Assembly (NCBI GenBank): GCA_934408585.1
Contig: CAKRVA010000003.1
Location: forward strand, 248,001 to 312,000
Source: an uncultured Lachnospiraceae bacterium
Lineage (GTDB): Bacteria > Bacillota > Clostridia > Lachnospirales > Lachnospiraceae
DNA: 64,000 bases
Reading direction: 5' to 3'
In this document: in pieces, positions 26,009-34,544 of the stretch
How positions within the stretch are numbered: the stretch's first letter is position 1
Layout: each line of letters starts with the position of its first letter
Program-made: the position numbers and the translations under genes
The notes under the pieces: model-generated
What the model saw: the letters and a program-made list of their open reading frames with translations, nothing else
Databases searched by the model: none
Told to the model about the DNA's origin: nothing

Positions 26009-26032
26009 TTTCTTGAGAAATTAAGGTATAAT
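26005..26032 (+). promoter_or_regulatory. Promoter of the OB-fold lipoprotein gene
   Basis: -35 TTGATT (26005-26010), 16-base spacer, -10 TATAAT (26027-26032). The -35 overlaps the stop codon of the preceding gene. Confidence 0.5.
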
Positions 26033-26045
26033 ATGTGTAACTATT

Positions 26046-26064
26046 CAGAACAGTTTTTGTTCTG
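26046..26064 (+). promoter_or_regulatory. Leader hairpin
   Basis: CAGAACA pairs with TGTTCTG around GTTTT in the leader of the following lipoprotein gene, followed by only three T. It may stabilise the mRNA or act as a weak attenuator; function unknown. Confidence 0.35.
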
Positions 26065-26098
26065 TTTAGCAAATATATTCAAAAAAGAGGAGATTATT

Positions 26099-26935
26099 AT
26101 GAAAAAAACATTAGTTGCAACACTTGTACTTTCTCTTGTTGTTGTTTTTGCAGGATGTTCCAAAGCAGAAACCACAACTGAGGCACCGGCAGATACTACT
26201 GTCGTTGAAGATGAAGCTACGGCTGATGAACCCGTTGCTGAAGCTCCAGAAGAAGATGCAGCTGCAGATGAAGAAACTGCAGAAGCTACCGGAGTTATGA
26301 CTTATGCAGATTATGTTGCTGCAGACATTGACACTGAAGTTTGTGTAGAAACCTACGTTCAGGCAAAGCAGTCCTGGTGGGAAGATAACGGCGTTGGACA
26401 GGCTACTTTCTATACCCAGAATGAAGATGGTGCTTTCTTCATCTACAACATGCCTTGTAGCGAAGAAGAATATGCACAGCTTGTTCCCGGAACAAAGATT
26501 AAAGTTACCGGTTTCAAGTCTGAGTGGTCTGGCGAAGTAGAAATCACAGATGCTACTTTTGAAATTGAAGAAGGTGACACCTTTATCGCAACTGCAAAGG
26601 ATGTTACTGATTTACTTGGTAAGGATGAATTAATTGATTCCCAGAATCAGTTCGTTTCTTTCAAGGGTATGACAGTTGAAGCTGCTAACGATAATGGTGA
26701 TGCTTACCTTTACAAGTGGGATGGTTCCGGTACAGAAGGAGATGACTTATACTTCAACGTATCTCTTGATGGAAACACCTACAGCTTTACCGTTGAATCT
26801 TATCTTTGCGATAAGGACAGCGATGTATACAAAGCAGTAAAGGAACTTAAGGTTGGCGATGTTGTTGATATGGAAGGTTTCTTATACTGGTATGAAGGAG
26901 TTAATCCTCACATTACATCTGTAACTGTTCAGTAA
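26099..26935 (+). CDS. Lipoprotein with two OB-fold-like halves
   Basis: A 278-residue exported lipoprotein (start at the ATG at 26099 with AGAGGAG upstream; lipobox VVFAGC). A long acidic, Ala/Glu/Thr-rich linker (about 22-68) lifts the folded part off the membrane. Two halves follow (about 70-175 and 180-278), each ending with a similar pattern: GTKIKVTGFKSEWSGEVEITDATFE and GDVVDMEGFLYWYEGVNPHITSVTVQ, as expected for OB-fold barrels. I do not recognise a named family. It is a single-gene unit with its own promoter and a terminator at 26973-27011. Confidence 0.7.
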   Translation: MKKTLVATLVLSLVVVFAGCSKAETTTEAPADTTVVEDEATADEPVAEAPEEDAAADEETAEATGVMTYADYVAADIDTEVCVETYVQAKQSWWEDNGVGQATFYTQNEDGAFFIYNMPCSEEEYAQLVPGTKIKVTGFKSEWSGEVEITDATFEIEEGDTFIATAKDVTDLLGKDELIDSQNQFVSFKGMTVEAANDNGDAYLYKWDGSGTEGDDLYFNVSLDGNTYSFTVESYLCDKDSDVYKAVKELKVGDVVDMEGFLYWYEGVNPHITSVTVQ

Positions 26936-26972
26936 TTTGAACCGTTATACGAATCAAAGACATACATAAAAA

Positions 26973-27011
26973 GACCATAGTTCACGATTGTGAGCTATGG
27001 TCCTTTTTTTA
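26973..27011. terminator. Bidirectional terminator between the lipoprotein gene and mscL
   Basis: GACCATAG.TCAC pairs with GTGA.CTATGGTC (26973-27002), with seven T after it on the plus strand (27005-27011) and five A before it that give a T run on the minus strand. It serves both converging genes. Confidence 0.9.
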
Positions 27012-27428
27012 CTGGTTTAATTCAGAAGTACAATGAGGACATCTCGTTGCTTCAATTGCAATCTGCTCTTTGCAGTAAGGACATTCCTTTGTGGTTGCCG
27101 CTGCAGGTTCCTCTTTCTTTTTACGGGAAACCTTATTGATTGCTTTAATAATCAGAAAAATCACAAGTGCAATCAGCAGGAAGTTAATGATTGCCGAAAT
27201 AAATGATCCGTAATTGATGGTAGCAGCTCCCTCACCTTCTCCCAATGCAATGTGAAGTGCTGAAAAATCAAATCCTCCTGTCAGCAATGACAAAAGCGGC
27301 ATCAGCATATCATTTACCAGTGAATTCACAATTGCTGTGAATGCACCACCAATAATCACACCAACTGCCATGTCCATGACATTTCCTCTTGAGATAAACT
27401 CCTTAAATTCCTTCATAAATGCTTTCAT
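27009..27428 (-). CDS. mscL: Large-conductance mechanosensitive channel with C-terminal zinc ribbon
   Basis: A 139-residue channel that opens under membrane tension to release solutes. The MscL start (FMKEFKEFISRGNVMDMAVGVIIGGAFTAIVNSLV) and the second helix (about 75-98) are standard. After the second helix the usual C-terminal helical bundle is replaced by a Lys-rich linker and a zinc ribbon with Cys116, Cys119, Cys130 and Cys133 (CPYC and CPHC knuckles). The ribbon would face the cytoplasm and could bind metal or a partner. It follows the HAD gene by 15 bases on the same strand. Confidence 0.95.
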   Translation of the reverse strand: MKAFMKEFKEFISRGNVMDMAVGVIIGGAFTAIVNSLVNDMLMPLLSLLTGGFDFSALHIALGEGEGAATINYGSFISAIINFLLIALVIFLIIKAINKVSRKKKEEPAAATTKECPYCKEQIAIEATRCPHCTSELNQ

Positions 27429-27443
27429 TTGTATTCCTCCATC

Positions 27444-28220
27444 TTAAATTAATCCATGCTGTATACAATAATGATAAATTCCATCCTCCGAAACGTCTCC
27501 GCAGACATCATTTGCTATCTCTTTTAACTCTTTGGAAGAATTTCCCATTGCAACACTTGTTCCAACTTCCTGAAACATTTCAATATCATTATTTCCATCA
27601 CCAAAAGCCATTGCCTGGGATTTATCCAGATGATAATATTCCAGCATCTTTTTTACACCGATTCCTTTTCCGCCGGTTGCCGGAATAATATCTACGGCTC
27701 TGTCCCACCACGCGGTAATCTTGGCATTATGGACATCCTTCATAAGCTGCGGATAATCCTCTACATGACATCCGAGCATAATCTGATATACTTCCTCATT
27801 CGCCACCTGTTCAAAGTCATCGGTAACCTCAACCTCCAGCTTTGCAAAAGAGTAATATTTTACCAGATCATCATCCCGTCCGTTTGCTGAAAGTCTGTCC
27901 TTTGTTGCAATAGACACCGGCCGGTTTATTTCCGTCGCATTCCGGATAATCGTATGAACATCCTGCTTTTCGAGTGCACTGCTGAAAATGGTTTCACTCT
28001 GATTATAACAGTAGGAACCGTTAAATGTTAAAAATGCATCAAATTCGATTCCCTCAAAATGTGGAATTGTAACAGGCGTTCGTCCGGTAGCGATACAAAT
28101 AATCACGCCATTTTTCTTCAGTCTTCTTAACATATCCAGCGTTTTTTCTGTCATATGTTTTTTCTTCATATCAATCAATGTACCGTCAATGTCAAAAAAT
28201 ACAATTTTAATATCGCTCAT
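27444..28220 (-). CDS. HAD-family phosphatase, Cof type
   Basis: A 258-residue phosphatase. The nucleophile motif is FFDIDGTLIDM (Asp at about 9 and 11), motif II lies in CIATGRTP, and the final motif is MAFGDGNNDIEMFQEVG, which together define Cof-type HAD subfamily IIB with a mobile cap between. Such enzymes dephosphorylate sugar phosphates, flavin or pyridoxal precursors; the substrate cannot be read from sequence. It is 15 bases ahead of mscL on the same strand. Confidence 0.92.
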   Translation of the reverse strand: MSDIKIVFFDIDGTLIDMKKKHMTEKTLDMLRRLKKNGVIICIATGRTPVTIPHFEGIEFDAFLTFNGSYCYNQSETIFSSALEKQDVHTIIRNATEINRPVSIATKDRLSANGRDDDLVKYYSFAKLEVEVTDDFEQVANEEVYQIMLGCHVEDYPQLMKDVHNAKITAWWDRAVDIIPATGGKGIGVKKMLEYYHLDKSQAMAFGDGNNDIEMFQEVGTSVAMGNSSKELKEIANDVCGDVSEDGIYHYCIQHGLI

Positions 28221-28293
28221 TCATTTTCCTCATCTTGACTTTTTTCATTATGGTTCTATTTTAGCAGAAAAAATATACTCCGGCAACGAACAT

Positions 28294-28334
28294 TAAAAAG
28301 AACCGCTGCTTCTATCCCGGAAACAGCGGTTCTT
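28294..28334 (-). terminator. Terminator after the cupin gene
   Basis: AAGAACCGCTG pairs with CAGCGGTTCTT, followed on the minus strand by five T. It lies 15 bases past the cupin stop codon. Confidence 0.85.
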
Positions 28335-28348
28335 CATTAGGAGAGAGT

Positions 28349-28771
28349 TTAAACTTTTCGATAGGCCTCGAAAAGATGTTTTCGTATGGTATCATCTACC
28401 ATGACCTTAGGTGAATTCTCATCACATGTGTCATCGGCTTCTACAATTAATACTTTACCGTCACGTGAAAGGGTGTGCGTATGATAAGTTCCTTTTTTTA
28501 CATTATAAATCTTCAGTGGTTCCATCTTGATTCCATGAATGGTCGAAATCGTTTCATCTTCTGCCAGGAATAACGTGCAATCTCCCTGTAAAAGGACAAA
28601 AACTTCATCCGTTTCCATATGCTTCTGAAAATTTGAAATATTCTCCATCAAAAGTTCCGGATGATAATTTAAAACAGCTACCCGAAATCCACGGTCATTT
28701 AAAACAGGTGCATATCCGATTTCATGATACTCCAATATTTCCACTAAGCGATGTTCCACTCTTTGTTCCAT
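28349..28771 (-). CDS. Cupin-fold protein of unknown function
   Basis: A 140-residue single-domain protein. The central part has a cupin-like pattern: KHMETDEVFVLLQGDCTLFLAE, then IYNVKKGTYHTHTLSRDGKVLIVE, with His/Glu and His residues that could bind a metal. No partner enzyme is beside it; it stands alone between two terminator-bounded units. Function unknown. Confidence 0.65.
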   Translation of the reverse strand: MEQRVEHRLVEILEYHEIGYAPVLNDRGFRVAVLNYHPELLMENISNFQKHMETDEVFVLLQGDCTLFLAEDETISTIHGIKMEPLKIYNVKKGTYHTHTLSRDGKVLIVEADDTCDENSPKVMVDDTIRKHLFEAYRKV

Positions 28772-28855
28772 TCTGTTGCTCCCTTTCTGATTTAAAGTAT
28801 ACGTTCTTCTCTCCTTAATTTGAATGGCCCATTTTTTAGTTTCGGTATTCTTTTT

Positions 28856-29410
28856 TTAGTTTTCCGCTTCCTGTTCTGCTGTAAAATATGCCCGGTCTTT
28901 ATTCATCAGGTTATACGTGGAACTGTCTACAAGATATACTTCCTTGTCATCATTTACATTCACGTAATATCCGCCGACCATAAAGTTATAATCTCCCAGT
29001 CGGAAAACATACATATCATTTTCAAGCTGCAACGTAATTACCGTAGATGCATCACTGATTCCATAATCCTCCATGGCTGCTTCGACATCAATTTTCTGGT
29101 CCGCATTAAGTTCACACAGATTATCCAAAAATGTAGTAACTTTAGCTTCATCAACCGTTTCCTGCGAACCCTCCTCGAAACTCCAGCCATCTTTTTCTCT
29201 TATTAGCGTAATGGTATCATCACTCTGAATGATTTCAATTTCTGTAATCTCATCTTCCGGAATCTGCGTTGCCGCAACCTCTTCCTGCTGCTCCTCATTG
29301 TCCTGCATAAAACCTGCATGCTCATTCTTTTTCAGAAAAAGCAGGACTCCTGCCAGAAGAAGCAGCACGACAAGTAATAAAACCAGGTTTCTTATTTTCT
29401 TTTTGTTCAT
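28856..29410 (-). CDS. DUF4340 membrane-anchored protein
   Basis: A 184-residue protein with one N-terminal membrane helix (LVLLLVVLLLLAGVLLFL) and an outer domain with the DUF4340 pattern (IIQSDDTITLIREKDGWSFE, DNLCELNADQKI, YVNVNDDKEVYLVDSSTYN). DUF4340 proteins are regularly encoded with GldFG-like ABC transporters, as here: it follows the permease gene by 11 bases with GGAGG before its ATG. It is probably an accessory subunit on the outer face. Mechanism unknown. Confidence 0.85.
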   Translation of the reverse strand: MNKKKIRNLVLLLVVLLLLAGVLLFLKKNEHAGFMQDNEEQQEEVAATQIPEDEITEIEIIQSDDTITLIREKDGWSFEEGSQETVDEAKVTTFLDNLCELNADQKIDVEAAMEDYGISDASTVITLQLENDMYVFRLGDYNFMVGGYYVNVNDDKEVYLVDSSTYNLMNKDRAYFTAEQEAEN

Positions 29411-29421
29411 ACCACTTCCTC

Positions 29422-31533
29422 CTAACGTTTTCTCCTCTTAAACCAGACAACAAAGCCTGAAATCAGGAATCCGAATGGCAAAATCAAAACCGTAACAAGT
29501 GCAATTACTGAAATCCAGATTTGTGGAATAATCAGGTAGTCTACCTGATATGGTTTTACCGGAATGACCATATTGGATTCTTCTCCGTTCTGGAATTCCT
29601 GCAAAACTCCGGCAAACAGCTGCTGGTTCGTTCCTGCCACAATATCATCCGCATCTTTTGTGAAAAGATTTTCACAGGAAAAAATAAATCCCGTCGAAGA
29701 ATTATCACCTGTCTGTATGATACAGGAAACGCCGATATAAAATGGTCCGTCGATATCTCCGTCCTGTTTTTCATAAGTATCATTCTGTTTGATTTCCTGA
29801 CGGATATAGCTCTTTGCCGAGGATGACAGCAACGGTGTTACGGAAACATCTTCCCGTTCTTCTACCTGCAAGCCCTGGCTGTAAGGTGCAAAGATATAAG
29901 AATTTGCAGATGCGGCACCTTGTGTAATTTCATTTTCTTCTATCTGTGGTAACAGATAAAATGGGTCCTGATAATAACCATTTTGCTGCTGCTCAATAAT
30001 CAGTCCTGTGGTAAGCTGAACTCCATAAAAATCAAGAATCCGGCTGAAATTTTCCTGTTCCGTGCCTGTATAAGCAGCATTTATAAATGCTTTTCCACCC
30101 TGCTTCAAATAATTTAAAACTTTATCCGCATCATCCTTGGAATAGTCACTTGTCGGAGCGTTTATGATTACTCCCGAAGCATCCTCAGGAATTGCATCGT
30201 AATTCATCAGATTTATCGTTTCTGTTTCTATATTTGCCTTTTCGATGACTGCCTGGAAGGTTGCATCCATTTCCAGTTCACCATGGCCGGTAATGGCATA
30301 AAGCTTCGGCATATCTTCCGACAAAACGTAAGAAATGGCACTTGTAATCTGACCCTCTCCATCATACCCCGTCACCGTGCTGGAATAATTCGAATAGTCC
30401 ATCTGGGATTCATAGATATTGCCATAATTGATGACACGACTTCTTTTTCCACTTTCAACAATCACACTGTTGGTACTGATGGAATCATTCGTATATTGAG
30501 TATAAAACTTTGGATTTACTGCCGGGTCCACATAGCTTACCTTAATATGGGAGTTTAATCCTTCATAACTTTGTAAAGTATGTGCCAGATTAGAATCTGC
30601 CTGACTCTCCTTTACAAGCACATAAATATTCACATCCTCACTGATGTCCTTAACGAGGTCTTTGGTTTCATCAGTAAGAGAATACAGCTTGTTTGCCGTA
30701 AGGTCAAACGACGTGTATCTGCCCGGTAATTGTGCCACAATCACATTCAGAACCACAGCAATTGCAATACTTCCAACAATCACACCCGTATTATAAACTC
30801 CAAGGCTCAGATTCTTTTTGGAAACACGATAACGCCGCTTCTGTATCGACTGCTCGGTAAACAGCAAAAACAACACAATAATACTAATAAAATAAACACA
30901 GCTTTTTAGCTCAAGGCTGCCGCTCATCAGGTCATCAAAACGTCCTACCATATCAAATACTGATAATATCTTCGTTATGATATTTCCCGTGCTTGATATC
31001 ATATTACAAATACCGGTAATGACATATCCCCAAAACAGGATTCCGAATGTAATGGCTGCTGCGATTACCTGGCTTTCTGTCGTGGAAGAAACAAATTCTC
31101 CAATTGCAATGCAGGCAAGTCCATACAGGAAAAATGCTCCGATTGCCAGATAGGATTCTGCAAACGAAATCGTTCCAAATCTGCTTAAAATCAACGGATA
31201 TGTACAAATCAGTACAATCGGAATCAACAATAAGGTTGCCAGTGCAAAAAATTTGCCTAACACAATTTCAAAAACACCAATCGGGGAAGTCAGCAAAAAC
31301 TGGTCGGTTTTCTGTTTCCTCTCCTCAGCCAAAATTCTCATTGTCAGAATCGGTACACTTATAAAAAACAGAAAAATGACTGCGGACAATCCGTATCCAA
31401 TATACGGATATCCCATAAACAAATTATATGCTGCAAAGTACAGCCCTACCAAAAACAGTGTCACTCCGATAAATAAAGGACCTATAAAGGAGTGAAAGTA
31501 GGATTTTAACTCTTTCTTATAAACTGCTATCAT
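29422..31533 (-). CDS. ABC-2 permease fused to a GldG-like auxiliary domain
   Basis: A 703-residue membrane protein. Residues 1-235 form a six-helix ABC-2 permease like GldF (ETRILAEERKQKTDQ-type loop near 66-78). A linker helix leads to an outer domain at about 265-660 of the GldG/ABC_transp_aux type (SLTDETKDLVKDISEDVNIYVL, LYAITGHGELEMDATFQAVIEK, GVIINAPTSDYSKDDADKVLNYL), and a last membrane helix (about 670-695) closes the protein. In Bacteroidetes these parts are separate GldF and GldG proteins needed for gliding; in Clostridia the fused form has no known role. It overlaps the ATPase gene by 17 bases. Confidence 0.88.
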   Translation of the reverse strand: MIAVYKKELKSYFHSFIGPLFIGVTLFLVGLYFAAYNLFMGYPYIGYGLSAVIFLFFISVPILTMRILAEERKQKTDQFLLTSPIGVFEIVLGKFFALATLLLIPIVLICTYPLILSRFGTISFAESYLAIGAFFLYGLACIAIGEFVSSTTESQVIAAAITFGILFWGYVITGICNMISSTGNIITKILSVFDMVGRFDDLMSGSLELKSCVYFISIIVLFLLFTEQSIQKRRYRVSKKNLSLGVYNTGVIVGSIAIAVVLNVIVAQLPGRYTSFDLTANKLYSLTDETKDLVKDISEDVNIYVLVKESQADSNLAHTLQSYEGLNSHIKVSYVDPAVNPKFYTQYTNDSISTNSVIVESGKRSRVINYGNIYESQMDYSNYSSTVTGYDGEGQITSAISYVLSEDMPKLYAITGHGELEMDATFQAVIEKANIETETINLMNYDAIPEDASGVIINAPTSDYSKDDADKVLNYLKQGGKAFINAAYTGTEQENFSRILDFYGVQLTTGLIIEQQQNGYYQDPFYLLPQIEENEITQGAASANSYIFAPYSQGLQVEEREDVSVTPLLSSSAKSYIRQEIKQNDTYEKQDGDIDGPFYIGVSCIIQTGDNSSTGFIFSCENLFTKDADDIVAGTNQQLFAGVLQEFQNGEESNMVIPVKPYQVDYLIIPQIWISVIALVTVLILPFGFLISGFVVWFKRRKR

Positions 31534-32533
31534 CTTTATTTACTCCTTCCTCCTGCGCTTTCGTAGCTTCTGCATTCTTCCCGTTATCCTCTGTCAAGGT
31601 ATCGGTCAGCTCCAGGAATACATCTTCAAGGGAATCCTCCATACGCTGCAATGACATAATTGGCATTTTTTCTTCTGCAAGACGGTAAAACAATTCTTTC
31701 CGAATATCTACCTCAGCCGGTGTGTGGATTTTTACCTTTTGAACCTTTTCATCAGCGTTATCTACCCATTCATACGATTCTAATGTTTCAAAGCTTTCCA
31801 GCAGATTCTGCAGCTGCTCTCTGTCTGCTTCAATTTCCATTTCCAGCGTTACATCCTTGTGCATCATTGCAATTAATTCCTGTGTCGTTCCTTCGGCTAC
31901 AATCTCACCTTTTGAAAGAATCAGAATTTCATCACAGACTGCCTGGACTTCTGATAATATATGGGAACTCAGAATTACGGTGTGCTTTTCACCCAGCTTC
32001 CGAATCAGCTCACGTATTTCAATAATCTGCTTCGGATCAAGACCAACCGTAGGTTCATCCAGAATAATAATATCCGGATAGCCCAGGACTGCCTGTGCAA
32101 GACCAACCCTCTGCTTATATCCTTTTGACAGGTTTTTGATTAGCCTTGAACCGATATCTGCAATCCCGGTAAGTTCCATAATGTCCTGAATCTGTTCTTT
32201 CCGTTCACTTTTCGGGACTTTCTTTATTTCTGCCGCAAATTGAATGCATTCCGACACAGTCATATCCGGGTAAATTGGCGGGATTTCCGGAAGATATCCA
32301 ATACACTTCTTTGCCTCTTGTGCATCCTTGACAATGTCATGTCCATCAATACGAACAGTTCCGTCAGTAGGTGCTATGTACCCTGTCATAATATTCATGG
32401 TGGTACTTTTTCCTGCACCGTTAGGTCCCAGGAAGCCGTATATCTTTCCCTTTTCTAATTGAAAGGATACCCCTTTCAGTGCCATATGTTTTCCATATGA
32501 CTTTGTAAGGTTCTCAACTTCTATCACTTTCAA
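31517..32533 (-). CDS. ABC transporter ATPase (GldA/NatA-like)
   Basis: A 338-residue ATPase with Walker A GPNGAGKST, signature LSKGYKQRVGLAQAV, Walker B IIILDEPTVGLDP and the switch His in ILSSHILSEVQA. The last 110 residues are a DUF4162-like tail with an acidic, low-complexity end. It energises the fused permease encoded downstream. A promoter lies at 32673-32702. Cargo or mechanical role unknown. Confidence 0.93.
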   Translation of the reverse strand: MKVIEVENLTKSYGKHMALKGVSFQLEKGKIYGFLGPNGAGKSTTMNIMTGYIAPTDGTVRIDGHDIVKDAQEAKKCIGYLPEIPPIYPDMTVSECIQFAAEIKKVPKSERKEQIQDIMELTGIADIGSRLIKNLSKGYKQRVGLAQAVLGYPDIIILDEPTVGLDPKQIIEIRELIRKLGEKHTVILSSHILSEVQAVCDEILILSKGEIVAEGTTQELIAMMHKDVTLEMEIEADREQLQNLLESFETLESYEWVDNADEKVQKVKIHTPAEVDIRKELFYRLAEEKMPIMSLQRMEDSLEDVFLELTDTLTEDNGKNAEATKAQEEGVNKDDSSL

Positions 32534-32672
32534 AACCTCCTTAAATTATTATCATGATACGTGATTCCAGTGTTTTTCATAATCCATATTAGCGATTGCA
32601 CAAAAATAACTTTTATACTTCCTTTGTGCAATTTTCCACTATCAATTATGAAAAGCACTGAAAACTGTATCC

Positions 32673-32702
32673 TTATAATAATGTATTGAATAAATGTGTT
32701 AA
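32673..32702 (-). promoter_or_regulatory. Promoter of the GldA-GldFG-DUF4340 operon
   Basis: On the minus strand, -35 TTAACA (32697-32702), 18-base spacer, -10 TTATAA (32673-32678). The leader of about 130 bases has no obvious conserved structure. Confidence 0.45.
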
Positions 32703-32734
32703 AATACGTAAAATTCTGTGAATATTTTGTGTTC

Positions 32735-32767
32735 AAAAAAAGAACATGCATCTTACGATGCATGTTC
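32735..32767 (-). terminator. Terminator overlapping the end of the DnaJ-like gene
   Basis: GAACATGCATC pairs with GATGCATGTTC around TTAC, followed on the minus strand by seven T. One arm carries the last codons and stop of the DnaJ-like gene. Confidence 0.88.
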
Positions 32768-33760
32768 CTGTGCGCTATGCGATGCGGTAACAAATTCTCT
32801 GAGTTTCTGTTTTGCTTCCGGCGTCAGGTGACGCGGAACCTGTATTTGTACGATTGCATATTGGTCGCCACGTACGGATGGGTTCTTCATCGATGCAATA
32901 CCTTTGCCACGAAGCCTTACCTTGGTTCCCGACTGTGTTCCTTCTTTTATTTTGCAGCTTACGGTTCCATACAGGGTTTGTACCAGTACTTCTCCGCCAA
33001 GTGCTGCCGTTTCAAATGGAACGGTTATGGTGGTATAAATATCATTTCCTTTTCGCTCAAAACCAGGTTTATTACGAACTGATACTTCCAAAAGCAGGTT
33101 TCCTGCCACACCGCCATTTCGTCCGGGCATTCCTTTTCCTTTTAAACGAATCTTCTGTCCGGAGTCGATACCTGCCGGGATATGAACCTGCAAGGATTGC
33201 TCGGTTCCATCAGGACTGCGGAACCGGATTACCTTTTCTGCTCCCAATGCAGCTTCCTCAAAGCTAACCTCTACTTTTGCAGAAATGTCTTCCCCCTGGC
33301 TGGACGAGGCTCTTCGTCCTCCCGTTCCACCAAAGAATTCGCCTCCTCCAAACGAATTTCCAAAAATTCCATCAAAAATATCATCTAAGTTATCTCCGGA
33401 ATAATGAAATTCCTGATAGCCGTTATTCCCGGTGCCTCTGTGAAAATGAAATGTTTTTCCACCAAAACCATTTTCAAATCCACCGAATCCACTTCCGTAA
33501 GTACCTGCACCTGCCCCGGCTCCGGCACCTTCATCAAATGCCGCATGTCCAAACTGGTCATACAGTTTTCGTTTTTCTTTATCACTTAACACATTATAGG
33601 CTTCCGTAACTTCCTTAAACTTTTCTTCTGCCTGTGGATTGTCCTTATTCATATCGGGGTGATATTTCTTTGCCAGTTTTCGATATGCTTTTTTTATATC
33701 TGCGTCCGGTGCTGTTTTTCCAACACCTAAGACTTCATAATAATCTCTTTTCGCTGCCAT
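32753..33760 (-). CDS. DnaJ-like co-chaperone without zinc finger (CbpA type)
   Basis: A 335-residue J-domain protein. The J domain (1-70) has the HPD motif in YRKLAKKYHPDMNKDNP. A Gly/Phe-rich stretch (about 78-150) follows, then the two beta-barrel substrate domains (about 155-320, EDISAKVEVSFEEAALGAEK and GKGIASMKNPSVRGDQYAIV). The cysteine-rich zinc-finger domain of DnaJ is absent, which places it with CbpA-like proteins that stimulate DnaK. It follows the Hsp20 gene on the same strand, separated by a terminator, so part of its expression may come from CIRCE-controlled read-through. Confidence 0.92.
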   Translation of the reverse strand: MAAKRDYYEVLGVGKTAPDADIKKAYRKLAKKYHPDMNKDNPQAEEKFKEVTEAYNVLSDKEKRKLYDQFGHAAFDEGAGAGAGAGTYGSGFGGFENGFGGKTFHFHRGTGNNGYQEFHYSGDNLDDIFDGIFGNSFGGGEFFGGTGGRRASSSQGEDISAKVEVSFEEAALGAEKVIRFRSPDGTEQSLQVHIPAGIDSGQKIRLKGKGMPGRNGGVAGNLLLEVSVRNKPGFERKGNDIYTTITVPFETAALGGEVLVQTLYGTVSCKIKEGTQSGTKVRLRGKGIASMKNPSVRGDQYAIVQIQVPRHLTPEAKQKLREFVTASHSAQEHAS

Positions 33761-33813
33761 GCTTCTTCACCCTCTCTCCTAAAAAATCTTTCCATATAAA
33801 ATAGTTCTGAAGT

Positions 33814-33842
33814 AAAAACGCCCCAGGACATGTCCCGGGGCG
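33814..33842 (-). terminator. Terminator between hsp20 and the DnaJ-like gene
   Basis: CGCCCC pairs with GGGGCG and an inner GGAC/GTCC extends the stem through a G.T wobble, followed on the minus strand by five T. It lies about 20 bases past the hsp20 stop and would limit read-through. Confidence 0.85.
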
Positions 33843-33863
33843 AATCACTGTCAGTTTCCGGCA

Positions 33864-34301
33864 TTAGCCTTCAATCTGTACACGTTTCTTTGTTTCAACT
33901 GCTTTGGCTTCCTTCTTCGGAACATCCAGCTTCAAAATACCATTTTCAAACTTGCCATGGATATCGTCTTCTGAAATGTCATCGCCTACATAGAAGCTTC
34001 TGCTCATAGAGCCTGCATAACGTTCCTTACGGATATATTTACCTTCCTTATCCGATTCGTCTTTATCAAGACCCTTAGCTGCTGAAATGTTCAGATAACC
34101 ATTCTCAAGCTGTACCTCAATTTCATCTTTCTTGAATCCAGGCAGGTCGATAATAATTTCATATCCGTTATCAAGTTCCCTGACATCTGTCTTCATTACA
34201 TTCTTTGCATGTTTACCATACAACTCCTTATTTACATCTGGAAATGAAAAATCCATAAAGTCATCAAAAATATCTCTACCAAATACGCTAGGCATCATCA
34301 T
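33864..34301 (-). CDS. Small heat-shock protein, Hsp20/alpha-crystallin family
   Basis: A 145-residue holdase chaperone. After a short N-terminal arm (MPSVFGRDIFDDFMDF) the alpha-crystallin domain runs from about 38 to 135, with DLPGFKKDEIEVQLENGYLNISA, RKERYAGSMSRSFYVG and the late FENGILKLDVPK motif. The C-terminal IxI tail is degenerate (KRVQIEG). The ATG has a GGAGG site 8 bases upstream. A perfect promoter overlapped by a CIRCE operator stands about 105 bases upstream, so HrcA repression relieved by heat is expected. Confidence 0.96.
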   Translation of the reverse strand: MMMPSVFGRDIFDDFMDFSFPDVNKELYGKHAKNVMKTDVRELDNGYEIIIDLPGFKKDEIEVQLENGYLNISAAKGLDKDESDKEGKYIRKERYAGSMSRSFYVGDDISEDDIHGKFENGILKLDVPKKEAKAVETKKRVQIEG

Positions 34302-34405
34302 AAGTCATTCCTCCATTCTTTCTTTGACAGTAATGCCATTTTAAATTTTTGTTTATTGAAGAACTCCGGTAAGGAATTTGTTCTCCTTTCCTTTGTTCTA
34401 GTTGT

Positions 34406-34434
34406 ACTATAACACCACTTGTTAGCACTGTCAA
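34406..34434 (-). promoter_or_regulatory. hsp20 promoter
   Basis: On the minus strand, -35 TTGACA (34429-34434), 17-base spacer, -10 TATAGT (34406-34411). The -35 lies inside the CIRCE palindrome. Confidence 0.85.
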
Positions 34435-34448
34435 TAGGTGAGTGCTAA
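34422..34448. promoter_or_regulatory. CIRCE operator (HrcA site)
   Basis: TTAGCACTG-N9-GAGTGCTAA matches the CIRCE consensus TTAGCACTC-N9-GAGTGCTAA with one mismatch. It overlaps the -35 box of the hsp20 promoter, the expected repressing position for HrcA. Confidence 0.93.
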
Positions 34449-34544
34449 TATTTTTGTGAACTTTTTGTGAACTCTTATTATTGTCAGACTTATTGTTTGT
34501 TTTCAAATCATTTAAGCAATTATTTGTGGGAAAGAAAATATTGT

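Noticed and set aside
26033..26098. A 22-residue N-terminal extension of the OB-fold lipoprotein
   Set aside because: It would start just past the -10 box and destroy the lipoprotein signal; the ATG at 26099 has a good ribosome site.
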